In this document: positions 53,528 to 64,000 of the stretch, piece by piece
Position numbering within the stretch: position 1 is the first letter of the stretch
How the letters are laid out: every line of letters begins with the position of its first letter
From: Purpureocillium takamizusanense
Taxonomy: Eukaryota; Ascomycota; Sordariomycetes; Hypocreales; Ophiocordycipitaceae
Assembly: GCF_022605165.1 (NCBI RefSeq)
Contig: NC_063075.1
Location: 2,294,001 to 2,358,000, forward strand
Length of the DNA stretch: 64,000 bases
Direction of reading: 5' to 3'
Notes under the pieces: generated by a model
What the model was told of the DNA's origin: nothing
What the model saw: the letters and a program-made list of their open reading frames with translations, nothing else
Databases searched by the model: none
Program-made: the position numbers and the translations under genes

Positions 53528-54808
53528 GGCGACGGTTCGACCACTACACGGGCAGAAATGAGGTGATTGAATAGTCTACCACCTCGTGATGCATGAATGC
53601 CTCATATTGATATAGCAGACGGGAGTAGAGGAAGTTGAACAAGACAATTAGGCAGGGCAAGGCAAGGCAAGGCAAGGCAGGCAGGAAGCAGCGTGAGGAA
53701 TGCGCATTGCTGGTGGTTGCTGCCCCGAGGCGCAATCATGACGTCGAAACCGTTAGTTATTAGTCTTCCCTGCGGCAGGCAGGTGCAACCCACGCGCTAG
53801 TTACTGCTGCACGAGAGCCGGAGCGTTTCCCCCGGCCGTCGCTGGAACCCGGCGACGAGAAAAGGGTAATTTCGTCTTTCCACATCTTTCCTGGCTCCGA
53901 ACTGAACCGCGGATTTTCATTTAATAAGGTATATGCTGCTTACACCTCGGGAATCTTGATCCAAGTCTATGGCCGTCCTGAGGGCCAAAGCGCAGGAGCA
54001 ATTCGAGATCCAAGACTCGCCCCTCGTCGATTCGGTAGCACCCAACAGCAAGCAACAAACGGGGCAGCTCCGAATTCTGAACAACGTACAGTATACATGA
54101 CAACAATTAGCTCCATCGTCCAATGTAGGCCACTGCTTGCATGCGGCCGCCCTGCTGCACATCTGCCGGGCTTGCAGATGGGCAAGGTTGGAACTACCTA
54201 ACCTTACGACGGTGTAGCAGCTGGTGTCGGCGCCCGTGCCACTGTATACTGTACCTAAGGTAGCAAGCTTCAACGCTCACGGCATAGGTACCCTGCGTTG
54301 CACCATTATCCCTGGACAGCTCCTCAACCGCCAGAAAAGCCTTGTCCGTTGTCGAATGCGCGTACGCGACATGCAATGGGTGCACAGATGCTGACAGGGC
54401 TCTCGGAAGACTTTGCCCATCACGTATTTTTCGGCATTATTTGGAAGTACCTTATGGCTGGCCGAGGCGCGACGCTCATGCGGGGATTTGCCGAGGTCCG
54501 CCGCGACGACCCTATTATTAGGCGGATGCCGACGCCAACCTAATAACTACCTAGTACTCACCTACCGCTGGCTTCGTGGTAGCGGAAACATCAAGGTAAC
54601 CGACCACAGCGTACGAGGTAAGGCACTGCCAATCACACACTTTGCCAGGTTACGTACTCACTCACCGTGTCTCAGTCACAGATGTCGGACAAGCCTTACC
54701 CAAGTGAACGACACCGTTCCATCGCCGAAAGTTGGTGCGTGTCTCCTAACGCTTTCTCGTGCCCCGTTTCTCATTTCTGACCCCTAGCACAGGATCGAGC
54801 AACGCGAC
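53528..54808. other. Divergent intergenic region
   Basis: Promoters of the HAM1-like gene (minus) and acyl-CoA thioesterase (plus). It includes a GGCAA pentamer run at about 53651-53681. No gene is seen. Confidence 0.5.
53651..53681. repeat. (GGCAA)n pentamer repeat
   Basis: About five tandem GGCAA units. Confidence 0.88.
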
Positions 54809-55997
54809 ATGGCCGCGCAGCCGCAGGATTTTCCACGCCGGAGCTTCCAGGAGGCGCTTGCGTTGACGCCTCTCCCTGCTAGCCAGGATGCCCACGGCCG
54901 TGTCGTCAAGCGGTACATGAGTCGGCAGCCCGCTTGGAAGCCCGGTGATGAGCTCCCCTGGGACGCAGTGTTCTCATCCCTGGACGGGCCGCGCCCCAGG
55001 TATGGCAGCGCGGGAGTCTTTGGCGGACACGTCTATGCCCAGGCGCCCTTGTGTGCCGCGAGAGCCGTCGAGGAGGAGGAGCAGCAGCAGCTGGGCGTCA
55101 TCAGCAGCAGCTCCCAGGGGAAGCTGGGTATTCACGTGAGTTAGATTTACCTTACTGGGCATTCTACTTATCTAAATCCTTGATCAGTCTATTCAGGGCG
55201 TCTTCACGGCACCTGGTCTTAAAGACCGGCCCTTCGTCTACGAGGTCGCACCGCTGTCCAACGGACGCTCGTTCTCCGCCCGCACCGTCAACGCGCGTCA
55301 GACGAAGGAGCCTTCAAAAGAGCCGCTCGGCCCCTTCCCGGCGTCTGATGCCGACCTTCCTCTCAAGGATGTTTGCTTCAGCTGCATCACCACATTCAAG
55401 CGATCCCACCCTATGGTAGATGATATTCAACCAACGCAGTCTGCCCAAGAAATCTACGCCGACATCCTCTCAGCTCGAGCTCCTCATGAATGGGACACCA
55501 GTCCGCAGAGCGATGTAGACTTCATCAAGGACCTATTCCCGAACGCTGGCCACGGGGGTTTTCCGATACTTGACATGCACAAGGTCGACATGACCGAGTT
55601 CAACGCCGGAAAGCCGATTCCCGAGCGCCGCGAGCTCATCTACTACCGTCTCATGAAGCCCCTCGACGAGGACGACGTCAACGCCCACATCGTCTGCCAC
55701 GCATACGAGGCGGACCGGAACGGGCTCATCATGTGCGGCAACCATCTGGGATACGGCTACAACCTCGGCGCTGTGGCAAGCCTGACCTATTCATTTTACG
55801 TGCACGTCAACCCGGAGGAGATGGTGCTCGACACCGAACGGTGGTGGCTCCAAGAGGTCTCATGGCCTAGAGTCAATGCAGGGAGGTGCATGATGGAGAG
55901 TAGGCTTTGGAGCCCCGAGGGGAGGCACATTGCGAGCGGATACCAGGACGGCATCATACAGCCTGACAAGTCCTCGGGGGGTTACGGCAAGCTCTAG
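54809..55997 (+). CDS. Acyl-CoA thioesterase II (TesB/Acot8-like double hotdog)
   Basis: Two exons, 54809..55135 and 55188..55997, with a 52-nt phase-0 intron (GTGAGT..GATCAG); 378 residues. The first exon has RYMSRQPAWKPGDELPWD and GVFGGHVYAQAPLCAARAVE, a hotdog helix; the second begins SIQGVFTAPGLKDRPFVYEVAPLSNGRSFSARTVNARQ, which is the standard thioesterase II signature. The second hotdog contains HLGYGYNLGAVASLTYSFYVHV and ends with RWWLQEVSWPRVNAGRCMMESRLWSPEGRHIAS. These enzymes hydrolyse acyl-CoA to free fatty acid and CoA, often in peroxisomes; this protein ends in GGYGKL, not a consensus SKL. The acceptor at 55187 is chosen over one nine bases downstream because it keeps SIQ in the family sequence. 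The start is the first ATG of the frame. Confidence 0.9.
55136..55187 (+). other. Intron of the acyl-CoA thioesterase gene
   Basis: Phase-0 intron. Two acceptors are possible: TGATCAG at 55187 or ATTCAG at 55196; both keep the frame, the first is preferred from family sequence. Confidence 0.8.
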
Positions 55998-56558
55998 GCG
56001 TGAGACGTGACGGCATACCTCGCCGCAACATGGGTGTATATAGACTGTAGAGATGTCGAGGATCATGTATGCGACATGCGACCATAGACTTGATAGACAG
56101 AGTTTCGAAGCTCATAACCATTCACCCGAGCTGGGGAAGAAAGCTGGTCCTGCCTGAAAGCCGACAACGTTTGGCTGCCGTGGTTTATGTGCTCGCCTGC
56201 ATCGTCGTCAGACGCTGAAACACCAGCATCATTTCCGCCAATTCGCAGAACGGTGAAAATGAGCACTACCTTTGATCGCCAGAAAGTAATAATGTAGGCA
56301 TCACTTAGCCAACTCGACATTACTGCGCAGGGTTATAGGAGCAGCTTGCAGAAACATCAGGCGATTGAGCTCGGCAAACTCAGGAAGCTCTGCATCACGT
56401 GATGACATCGACTCCACCATGATTGGTCAATTCCCCCTGCACGACTGGATCTGCTCATCCAACCTCAACTCAGTCCACCAGCCCATCCTCACAAATCCCT
56501 CCACGTCAACGTCCACGCCTCTCTCAACCCAGCCCGGACCGCATCTCACGCCGACGCC
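55998..56558. other. Short intergenic region
   Basis: 3' UTR of the thioesterase and promoter of COX4. Nothing else is seen. Confidence 0.5.
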
Positions 56559-57411
56559 ATGCTCCTGCAACGCACCGTCATTGCCGCGGCCCGCCGCGCC
56601 GCCGTCGCTCCCGCCGTCACCCGCAGCTTCGCGACCTCCTTCGTCCGCCGTACGCAATTTGCCCCATCCCGACCGATGCCCGATTGACCCGTGCCAGCTG
56701 TCGGCTAACGTCAGCTCAACCTTCAGGCGAGGCCACCAAGTCTGGCCCCTCCAGCCCCAACGCGCAGGCTGCTTCTCTCGCCGGCACCGCACAGAAGAAG
56801 GTTGGCGAATACAAGACGTTCAACGGTGCGTCGCGACCGTTCCGGACCCCGCGAGCTAACCTCGGCCGAGCCGGGAAAGCAAGGAAGTGGCATCCAGCTG
56901 ACGAGCATTATCAATCTACAGAGGTCAAGACCGAGGACGACCTCTTCGGCCCCGGCGCAGCCCCGGGCACCGTCCCCACCGATCTCGAGCAGGCCACCGG
57001 TCTTGAGCGTCTGGAGATTCTCGGCAAGATGGAGGGCGTCGACATCTTCGACATGCGCCCCCTCGACGCCAGCCGCAAGGGCACAATGGAGAGCCCCATC
57101 CTCGTCCGCTCCGCCGGCGATGAGCAGTTTGCCGGCTGCACTGGCTACCCTGCCGACTCCCACGTCGTCACCTGGCTCGGCGTATGTCCATCGTTGCGCT
57201 CGACGTCATGAGAGAGGACCGTGCTGACTATGCCCACCTACAGCTGAGCCGCGAGCGCCCCATCGAGCGATGCCCCGAGTGCGGCAGCGTCTACAAGATG
57301 GAGTATGTCGGCCCGCAGGACGACCACCACCATGACCACCACCACGGCCCCGAGATCGAGGAGCCCAAGACGTTTGCCGACTACATCAAGCCCGAGTACC
57401 GCTACCAATAA
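56559..57411 (+). CDS. COX4: Cytochrome c oxidase subunit 4 (Cox4, mammalian Vb type)
   Basis: Four exons, 56559..56649, 56727..56825, 56922..57181, 57244..57411; 205 residues. The first exon is a mitochondrial presequence (MLLQRTVIAAARRAAVAPAV, then SFATSFVRR), Arg/Ala-rich with no acids. The mature part has EVKTEDDLFGPGAAPGTVPTD, LERLEILGKMEGVDIFDMRP, a conserved GxxxxPxxxxS segment and SRERPIERCPECGSVY, whose CPEC pair belongs to the zinc site, together with an upstream Cys in FAGCTGY. Cox4 is a nuclear-encoded subunit of complex IV bound on the matrix side. The C-terminus (His/Asp-rich, then KTFADYIKPEYRYQ) is typical of fungi. All introns have GT..AG ends and restore the reading frame. 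Confidence 0.93.
56650..56726 (+). other. Intron 1 of COX4
   Basis: Phase-1 intron, donor GTACGC after CGC C, acceptor CCTTCAG before GC GAG GCC. Confidence 0.88.
56826..56921 (+). other. Intron 2 of COX4
   Basis: Phase-1 intron, donor GTGCGT after TTC AAC G, acceptor TCTACAG before AG GTC AAG. Confidence 0.88.
57182..57243 (+). other. Intron 3 of COX4
   Basis: Phase-0 intron, donor GTATGT after CTC GGC, acceptor CCTACAG before CTG AGC CGC. Confidence 0.88.
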
Positions 57412-57891
57412 ATGCGCCACCAGAAAAGGGGTGTTGGGGACGAGGCGTTTTGTATTACGCGACGAGGAGGTGTAGTCATAGATGGACGGCGATGATGCTA
57501 CCGGGGAGAGAGCGGGTATGTAGATTACGGTGAATATTTTTATTTGTCAATTCACACACAAGGTATGGGAGACGACGTCGCTTTAGCTAGCAGCATTTGC
57601 TGCATTGTGAGCATCAAGCTGCGTGCTTTCGTACTTGGCATCTCCTTGCCCAAGATTGCTTCGTTAGCAAACCTTGAGCTGTGACACGTTCTGTCGCCAC
57701 CCCTTGACGTGAGACTGCAGTCGGCGGACTGTCTTGACACCAAAGTTGGAACGTGCCGTGAGCGGCACACACGACGGCGAGTCGCGCAGGTTGCAGGACT
57801 GTTAAGCACATGTGCGGCATCGTCGGAGCTCGCACAGATGTCAGAATGCCGGCTGTGGCTTGCGGGTAGAGCCTGGCCAAGGTCGGGTCGC
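57412..57891. other. Intergenic region between converging genes
   Basis: 3' UTRs of COX4 (plus) and of the DUF4604 gene (minus). No gene is recognised. Confidence 0.5.
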
Positions 57892-58467
57892 TCATCCTTC
57901 GTCCTCGTCGAAGCTAAGCTTGATCTTCTTGACCTTCTTCTTGGCCTTCTTCTCAGCCGTCCTCTCGGGCTCTCTGCCGTCCTTGCTATCCGCCCGCCGC
58001 GTATCTTTGACCGGCGGCTCATCCTCGTCGTCGGCCTTGCTGTCGCCAACCACCTTGCCCACCTTGCGCTTCCGTCCGCCAAACGCAAACTTGGCGTCCC
58101 CGTCCTGCTTTCCGGCCTTGCCAGCCGCGCGCTCGGAGTCGGCGCCCTTGGATGCGCCGTCGTTGCAAGCGTCCCCGTCGTCATTGTCATCGTCGGCAGC
58201 GGGGTCCGCCGCATCACGCTCCCTGACCTCGCCGTCCTTGCCCACCACGACGTTCATGGCGTTGCCATGCTCGTCGACGATGAGGGGCGCGTCCTCGGCC
58301 TCCTCGCTGCTCGAGCGCTTCTTGGCGGAGCGCCGCTGGTTCGCGAGGATGGGGTCCGGTCCCGGCCCGCCGCCGCCGCCACCGCCGGCCTGGGCGCGGA
58401 GGGCGGCGAGGAATGGGGGCAGGGACGAGTTGTAGGACAGGTTCTTGGAGGTGACCTTCTGAGACAT
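57892..58467 (-). CDS. DUF4604-domain protein (KIAA1143-like)
   Basis: Single-exon gene for 191 residues. The N-terminus MSQKVTSKNLSYNSSLPPFL matches the opening helix of DUF4604 proteins, and the C-terminus is a basic run (KKAKKKVKKIKLSFDEDEG) with the LSFDED ending typical of the family. Between them lie a Gly/Pro run (residues about 27-37), the PLIVDEHGNAMNVVV segment and a highly acidic, Ser/Asp-rich linker. The start at 58467 is preferred over the in-frame ATG 39 bases upstream because it gives the conserved opening. Function is unknown; the charged, low-complexity make-up suggests a nuclear protein. It is divergent from the mannosyltransferase gene. Confidence 0.82.
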   Translation of the reverse strand: MSQKVTSKNLSYNSSLPPFLAALRAQAGGGGGGGPGPDPILANQRRSAKKRSSSEEAEDAPLIVDEHGNAMNVVVGKDGEVRERDAADPAADDDNDDGDACNDGASKGADSERAAGKAGKQDGDAKFAFGGRKRKVGKVVGDSKADDEDEPPVKDTRRADSKDGREPERTAEKKAKKKVKKIKLSFDEDEG

Positions 58468-60215
58468 GCTGGCGGGCGACGCGACGTGGTGCCGCGCGGT
58501 GCGCAATGCTCCGGTGAAATGAGGAAGGAGAGAGGCCGCGCCGGGGGGGGGAGGGGGAAGAGGGGATGGGATGAGAAATGACTTCGTATGAATAGTATAC
58601 TACTCGCTGGCTCGGTGTGTGTGATGTAGTATGTTGCTTGATGAGGTGCGGTGAGGCGTTGTGATGCGGCATGCCACGCTACGTTCTTAGTACCCTGCTA
58701 GGCATGTCGGCGGCACCCGCAACCCACCTGCACCGAGGGACCTTGAATCACTACTAATTGAGCGCACGCGCGCCACGGCGATGCCGGGAGGCTGAGCCGG
58801 AGGATAGATGTGGGTGGTTTGACCGGCCGCCAAACTCTTGGCTCCCAAGGCGAAGGGTAACTACTAGGTACAGTGCAGTGCAGTGCGCTCCGACGCGGTA
58901 ATCAAGGTCTGTCTACTCCGTACAAGTATGGGACTTCCCTTGCCTCAATGTGAGCGCAACCGGTGGCGCTGCCCGCCAGCGGACCCAGCGGACGCAAGCA
59001 GGGAGTGGCAGCGCCAGGATGCCAGGGAAGAAAAAAAAGCTTGCCTCGCCGTGCATTGTCTCGGATCACTGCGCGGTCCGTGATTGGCCTCCGCCGGGTG
59101 GATCCGGCCCCATCTAGGCGTCGCTCCAACGGCCGGCGGGTGCTTTTTTGCCATGGATCGCTGTAAAGCATTGTACCTTCAGGGCCATGCACTGCAGTAT
59201 TCTGACAGCGGCACGTCTCTGTACTGTTGCGCATTAGCTCGTATTGTGGTGTACCTACCTCGTACCTTGGCTGTGGTACGGCAGAGCTCGCGGTTGCCGT
59301 ACCTGCCAGTTCCCTGTCTTGCAGTGCCTTGCCCGCTAGTGCCGCTCTCGCCTTACTCGTACGTGGCCACAGCGGGTGCGAAGCCTGGAACATTGCCCTG
59401 AGCAGCCATCGTCCAGGCGGACAACCCCCCCCCCCCCCCCCTTTGAAGCGCCACCGAATTCAATTCCTGCAGGTGCTGTACCGTACCTTACCTCGCCAAC
59501 CAGGAGGAAACCTTGGAAGGGTGGACGAACAGCCCGGGACCCGCAACCGCCCATCCATCTTTCGACGCCCCCCAGTTGCTCGTCAAGCCGCGCGGTGCGT
59601 CAGTCTCTCTCACTCTCTCCCTCCTCCTGCTTCCTCAACCTCCCTCCTCGTACCGCATCAACAACCTCCCCCCCCTTATCGCCCAACGCGCTCCCGGTTG
59701 CTACGTCTCGCGGGCAACCCCGAACCATCTGGTTGCGCGACGCCGGCAAGCCATTGACGGCCCCCCGTGGCATCGCTGCCCGCCCGGCCCCCTGGACGGA
59801 CCGCCTGGCCTGAGCGACGCGCTCCGTGCCGCAGTCCCATCGCCTCGCCCGCTGGGGATTCGTAGTCCCTGCCGCTCGTTCACCTCGCGCGACGACGATC
59901 GATCCCATCGAATTCTACCCATCTCTTTCTTTTGCTCCCCATTTCTCGCGAGATTGAGGACGCCAGGCCATCCGCACGTCTGGTCGTGCTTCGGCGCCTT
60001 GGGTTTTTGGGACGCGCATAGTCGGCTCTGGCCCGGGTTTTTTTTTTCTAATATCCTTTGCCCCCTGATTGTAATAATCTCGTCTCGCATCCCGTCCAAC
60101 AACCCCAGACCCGCCCCGACGCGACCCAAAAACTGCCGTCAAAGCCATTTCATCGTCTTCCTTGGTTCTTGACTTTATCTCTCGCTCCTGCCACCGAGGC
60201 GGGTTCGTCGACACC
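58468..60215. other. Divergent intergenic region between DUF4604 and GT15 genes
   Basis: About 1.75 kb. Repeats include a C run at about 59425-59442 and a G run near 58543-58550. The open frames around 59227-60172 (+) have no recognisable motif; the last part is the likely 5' UTR and promoter of the mannosyltransferase. Confidence 0.5.
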
Positions 60216-61963
60216 ATGGATTTGATCCGGCGGGCGTCCAGGATGGCCTCATCGGCCCAGCCGTTGCGGCTACCGACACTCGACAACGAAAAGCGAGCAC
60301 CATCGAAGCGAAAGGGCCTTGCATCGCAGCTTGCCTTTTTCCGCCGGCCTCTGCGTCTGCGCGGCAACTCGACCGTCTCCGTACCGCTCGGCGTTGTCAT
60401 CGTCTTCCCGCTTCTCGTCATCATCTTGATTCTCGTTTTGTTCGTGAGGCACCCGAGCTCGCCTGGCAGGATACTCATGCCTGCCGGTGCGCCCCCGGCG
60501 ATCCGGTTCGTACTGCCCGAGCCCCTCCCTGCTTGTTTGATGTGTGAGCGCCTGCTTACTCGATTGCCTCGAATAGGAAAATCAGCGAGAAGCACGACAA
60601 GGTCTTCGTGACTGGTTGCCTCGACCCCGATACCAGCAAGCCCCGCGCCAACGCCGCATTCGTCGTCCTCGCCAGAAACAAGGAGCTGGATGGCGTCATT
60701 CAGTCCATCAAGTCGGTCGAGCGCCACTTCAACCGCTGGTATCACTACCCGTACGTTTTTCTCAACGACGGCGACTTCGACGATCACTTCAAGGAGGTCG
60801 TTCGAAACTACACATCTGCCAACGTCGAGTTCGGCAAGGTTGGACCCGACATGTGGGGCTTCCCTGATTGGATTGATCCCAAGGTTGCCAAGGAGGGCAT
60901 CGCCAAGCAGGGAGACGCAGCCGTCATGTACGGTGGGCTGGAAAGTTACCATGCCATGTGCCGCTTCTACTCCGGGTCAGTTTTTTCCTCGGGTTTACCA
61001 CTCAATGAGTTTACGCTGACTCTTCCCAGCTTCTTCTACAACCATGAGCTTCTGCTCAAGTACGATTGGTACTGGCGCGTCGAGCCCGAGATTACCTACT
61101 TTTGCGACATTACCTAGTAAGTGGAGCATCGTGGCTTTCAGACAGCTCAAGCCGTATCTGACCTTGTCCTAGCGATCCGTTCCTGAAGATGATCGAGAAC
61201 AACAAGACGTACGGCTTTACCATTGCTGTCAAAGAACTTCGAGAAACCGTCCCCAACATCTTCCGGTACGCGTCGGCCTATAAGCGACTCAATAACATCA
61301 CTTCTCAGGGACTGTGGGAGATGTTTGTCGAGCCGCAGGACCCCAAGAAGGAGGAGAACAAGGACCCCAATCTCCCCGAGGAAGTCCTACAGAACGACCC
61401 GAACAGGCACGCCGCACCGCCCATCGACCCCGAGGCTATGGAGGGCGAAAAGTACAACATGTGTCACTTCTGGTCCAACTTTGAGATTGCGCGACTCGAC
61501 TGGTTCCGCAGCAAGGAGTACAATGACTTCTTCGAGATGATGGATCGGAGCGGCGGCTTCTGGATGGAACGAGTAAGTCTCGGACCAGCAGCAAGCTATT
61601 GCAGTGGCTAACAGATTACAGTGGGGTGATGCTCCAATCCACTCCCTCGCCGCCGGCGCTCTTCTCGGCCCCAAGGACATCCACTACTTCCGAGACTTTG
61701 GCTACAGGCACACAACCATCCAGCATTGCCCAGCAAACGCTCCCGCGCGACAGCTCCCGCGCAAGCCATACCTCGAGATGACGACGCTCGACGAGAAGAA
61801 GCGCATCGAGGAGGACCAGTACTGGGAGAACTACGATGAGCCCAAGGAGAACGGTGTCGGCTGCCGCTGCAGGTGTGACACTGACATTGTGGATGTCGAA
61901 GGCAAGGAGGGCTCATGCTTAGCGGAATGGGTCGATGTTGCGGGCGGCTGGGCAAGCCCCTAA
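60216..61963 (+). CDS. Alpha-1,2-mannosyltransferase, KRE2/KTR family (GT15)
   Basis: Five exons, 60216..60505, 60577..60975, 61030..61116, 61173..61572, 61622..61963; 505 residues. It is a type II Golgi membrane protein: a short basic cytosolic tail, a membrane span at about residues 55-78 (VPLGVVIVFPLLVIILILVL), a stem, and a catalytic domain starting near RANAAFVVLARNKEL. GT15 landmarks are HYPYVFLNDGDFDDHF, MYGGLESYHAMCRFYSGFFY, YDWYWRVEPEITYFCDITYD (active-site Glu region), CHFWSNFEIARLDWFRSKEY and FWMERWGDAPIHSLAAGALL. The enzyme adds alpha-1,2-mannose from GDP-mannose to N- and O-glycans of cell-wall and secreted proteins. All junctions restore conserved sequence, including an 87-nt third exon. 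The exon-1 donor (GTTCGT) is weak. Confidence 0.92.
60506..60576 (+). other. Intron 1 of the GT15 gene
   Basis: Phase-2 intron, weak donor GTTCGT after ATC CG, acceptor GAATAG before G AAA ATC. Confidence 0.82.
60976..61029 (+). other. Intron 2 of the GT15 gene
   Basis: Phase-2 intron, donor GTCAGT after TCC GG, acceptor TTCCCAG before C TTC TTC. Joining gives FYSGFFYNHE. Confidence 0.86.
61117..61172 (+). other. Intron 3 of the GT15 gene
   Basis: Phase-2 intron, donor GTAAGT after ACC TA, acceptor GTCCTAG before C GAT CCG. Joining gives CDITYDPFLK. Confidence 0.88.
61573..61621 (+). other. Intron 4 of the GT15 gene
   Basis: Phase-0 intron of 49 nt, donor GTAAGT after GAA CGA, acceptor GATTACAG before TGG GGT. 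Joining gives FWMERWGDAP. Confidence 0.88.
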
Positions 61964-62860
61964 GCACAGAACAGTCCGTGAGGCGAACGCAGACACTCGC
62001 AACACGGCGCCGCGCCCGTACCCAAGCGAAGGACGGTGCGCCGGGGTTTGCTACCAGCAACCCCGCGTACGGTCTGTCGACGCAGCATCGGCAAGAACTT
62101 TTGACGCCGCTTGAGCGGACTGGAGAGGTCAATGGAGGGCTTGAACAGGGGCGGAACACACAGATCTATACGCAGCGACGTCATCAAACGGGATTGGGGA
62201 AAGGCGTTGGGCTTTTACACGCAGACAGCCACAGGCATGAATGGCCCGGCCGACAGCGCGGCGCCTCATCTAGGATAGGGATGGACTGCGAGACATGATT
62301 TACGCATCAGGCTTTTTGCGGACAGGTAGGTGGCCGGGCCTACCCTGTGTCTGATAGAGAGGGGGCGCATTTGTCTGAACCGCAGCGAGAGTTTGGGGTG
62401 TTTTTGACTGTTGACGCATGGGGCGCGGCTCTTGTGCATTTTGGATTAGCGAACAGTCCTAATTACTGTACGTGATTTCTACAGACATGAGGGCGTGCGG
62501 CCCGTTTGTGAGTTCTTAACGAAGGGGGCACGCCTCATCGATTGATTAGTCTTGGCCCTAGAACTTCTGTGCCAATTCGTAGTCCAGTAGCATCATTCAA
62601 CCCTCAAGACCAAAACAAGAACCACTTTTGGTCTAATTGTCAGAATTGGATCCATGTAGCGAACTCATGGATGCGTACTCTGCGCAACAAGCCGTTGTCG
62701 CCCTACGGTCAATCCTCCGGCCAGCGCCGTGGTGGCCTGAGGCAAAATTTGTGGGCCCAACTCCGTATCTCCAAGTGCGTCCTCGATCCTCATAGCCTCA
62801 CCCCAAAAAAAACCAGGAGCCATCCATCCACCAGACTATCGCGACACCCATTGCGCCGCC
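61964..62860. other. Intergenic region
   Basis: About 900 bp: 3' UTR of the GT15 gene and promoter of the mitochondrial ribosomal gene. No gene is recognised. Confidence 0.5.
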
Positions 62861-63824
62861 ATGCCGCCCCGATTGCTACCGCCCAGCACAGCCGCGTGCT
62901 GCAGGGTCAGCGCGCGCTCTCCCATCACCTCGCTGACGGCTTGCCTCGCAGGCATGACGCTACAGCAGACGCGGCAGGCCTCGATCGTCGGCAGCCTTAC
63001 CTACAACAAGGGCGCCAAACACCCGAAGAAGCGCGTGGGCCGCGGCCCTTCGTCCGGCCACGGCAAGACGTCGGGTCGTGGCCACAAGGGCCAGAGGCAG
63101 CACGGCAAGGTGAACCCGTGGTTCCAGGGCGGCCAAACGCCGCTGGTGGTGAAGCACGGCACGATGGGGTTCACGAACTTGTGAGAATCTCCAGAGCATG
63201 CGGCAATGGGCTTGATGGGATCCAAGATGCTGACAAAGGGGCGGGAATAACAGCCGAGCACCGAAAATGGCGGAAGTGAACCTCGATAAGATCCAGGACT
63301 GGATCAACCAGGGCAGACTCGACCCGACGAAGCAAATCACACCAAAGGAGCTGATCGAGAGCAAGCTGGTCGGCAGCGTCAAGGACGGCGTTAAGATCCT
63401 GTCGCGCGGCTCCGAATGCCTGAAGCAGCCCATCGACGTGATGGTGTCACGCGCGTCGGAGGGGGCCATCGCCGCCATCGAGGCCGCGGGCGGCAAGGTG
63501 GTGACGAGGTACTACACCAAGCTGGCCATTCGGCGGCTGCTGACGGGCGAGTCGGTCAACACGGACCGGCCACTGCCCGTGGGCAAGGAGCATGTCGCGG
63601 GCGTGCTGGAGGCGGCGCGCAAGGCCCCGTTCCGGTACCGGCTGCCGGACCCGACGAGTCGTCGGGACATTGAGTACTACCGCGACCCAGCGCACAGGGG
63701 CTATCTGAGCCACCAGCTGGCGCCCGGCGAGTCGCCGAGTCTGTACTTCAAGGTGCCTGGGGAGCGCAAGATCAAGAGCGAGGCCAAGGTGGAGAAGAAA
63801 GCGGTGGAGGAGACGCTGTGGTGA
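62861..63824 (+). CDS. MRPL10: Mitochondrial ribosomal protein uL15m (MRPL10-like)
   Basis: Two exons, 62861..63180 and 63254..63824, with a 73-nt phase-2 intron (GTGAGA..AACAG); 296 residues. The N-terminus is a mitochondrial presequence rich in Arg and Ser. The L15 signature follows: the glycine/basic stretch [20 protein letters not shown], which contacts rRNA, then the WFQGGQTPL loop. The second exon continues with [40 protein letters not shown] and the conserved core [20 protein letters not shown]. The C-terminal ~80 residues form a mitochondrial extension. It is a structural component of the mitochondrial large subunit. The junction [13 protein letters not shown] is the best-fitting one; the ATG at 63267 is internal, not the start. 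Conserved housekeeping gene with no unusual feature. Confidence 0.92.
63181..63253 (+). other. Intron of the uL15m gene
   Basis: Phase-2 intron, donor GTGAGA after AAC TT, acceptor GAATAACAG before C CGA GCA. Both joined frames agree with the family. Confidence 0.87.
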
Positions 63825-64000
63825 GGGAGACGTGGGGACGTCGGAGATTGGGCGGCAAGGGCCGAGACGGCTCTGTGTATTACTTTGATGGGCCGTGTAG
63901 ACGGCCACGAATGCGGACGATGAAGATACATTGTACAATGACACTGAGCTTGATCAGGATAGATGACATACGGGCAGCCTTGCTGCTGACCTAAATTACC

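Overview
This window is nuclear DNA of a filamentous ascomycete. The evidence is the short (about 50-175 nt) GT..AG introns in most genes, GC-rich third codon positions, many simple repeats between genes, and gene families such as GT15 mannosyltransferases, HAM1-like proteins, fungal Cox4 and fungal Prp19. Family content and codon style suggest a Sordariomycete, possibly Hypocreales; the species cannot be read from the sequence. I resolve 26 protein-coding genes and give splice junctions for every spliced one. I found no rRNA, tRNA, CRISPR array or intact transposon.

Layout. 1-17.1 kb is a metabolic and transport block: a malic-acid/TDT transporter (2106), a flavin-reductase-like protein (4369), an L-arabinitol/xylitol-type polyol dehydrogenase (5274, minus), an MFS sugar transporter (8142), an HpcH/HpaI aldolase (11272) and an APC amino-acid/choline permease (15386). 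17.5-30.6 kb is housekeeping: Rrb1-like ribosome-assembly chaperone (minus), thioredoxin, a WDR44-like WD40 protein with a C-terminal zinc ribbon (minus, four exons) and Dom34/Pelota. 30.7-32.9 kb holds three tandem minus-strand genes for very small cysteine proteins with one shared Cys pattern, the most interesting item here. 33.6-45.3 kb has an aldo-keto reductase with an 11-nt microexon, a fungal-specific coiled-coil protein, a RING protein with SUMO-interaction-like motifs, Prp19, OHCU decarboxylase and a basic, low-complexity hypothetical protein. 45.3-51.3 kb is a 6-kb gene-free island of microsatellites. 51.3-64 kb contains a HAM1-like protein, an acyl-CoA thioesterase, Cox4, a DUF4604 protein, a KRE2/KTR mannosyltransferase and mitochondrial ribosomal protein uL15m.

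How genes may work together. The polyol dehydrogenase and sugar transporter are divergently transcribed, and with the aldolase and dicarboxylate transporter they could form a loose sugar/polyol/sugar-acid utilisation neighbourhood; this is inference from position only. The rest looks like ordinary unlinked fungal genes. All assignments come from reading motifs by eye, with no database search.
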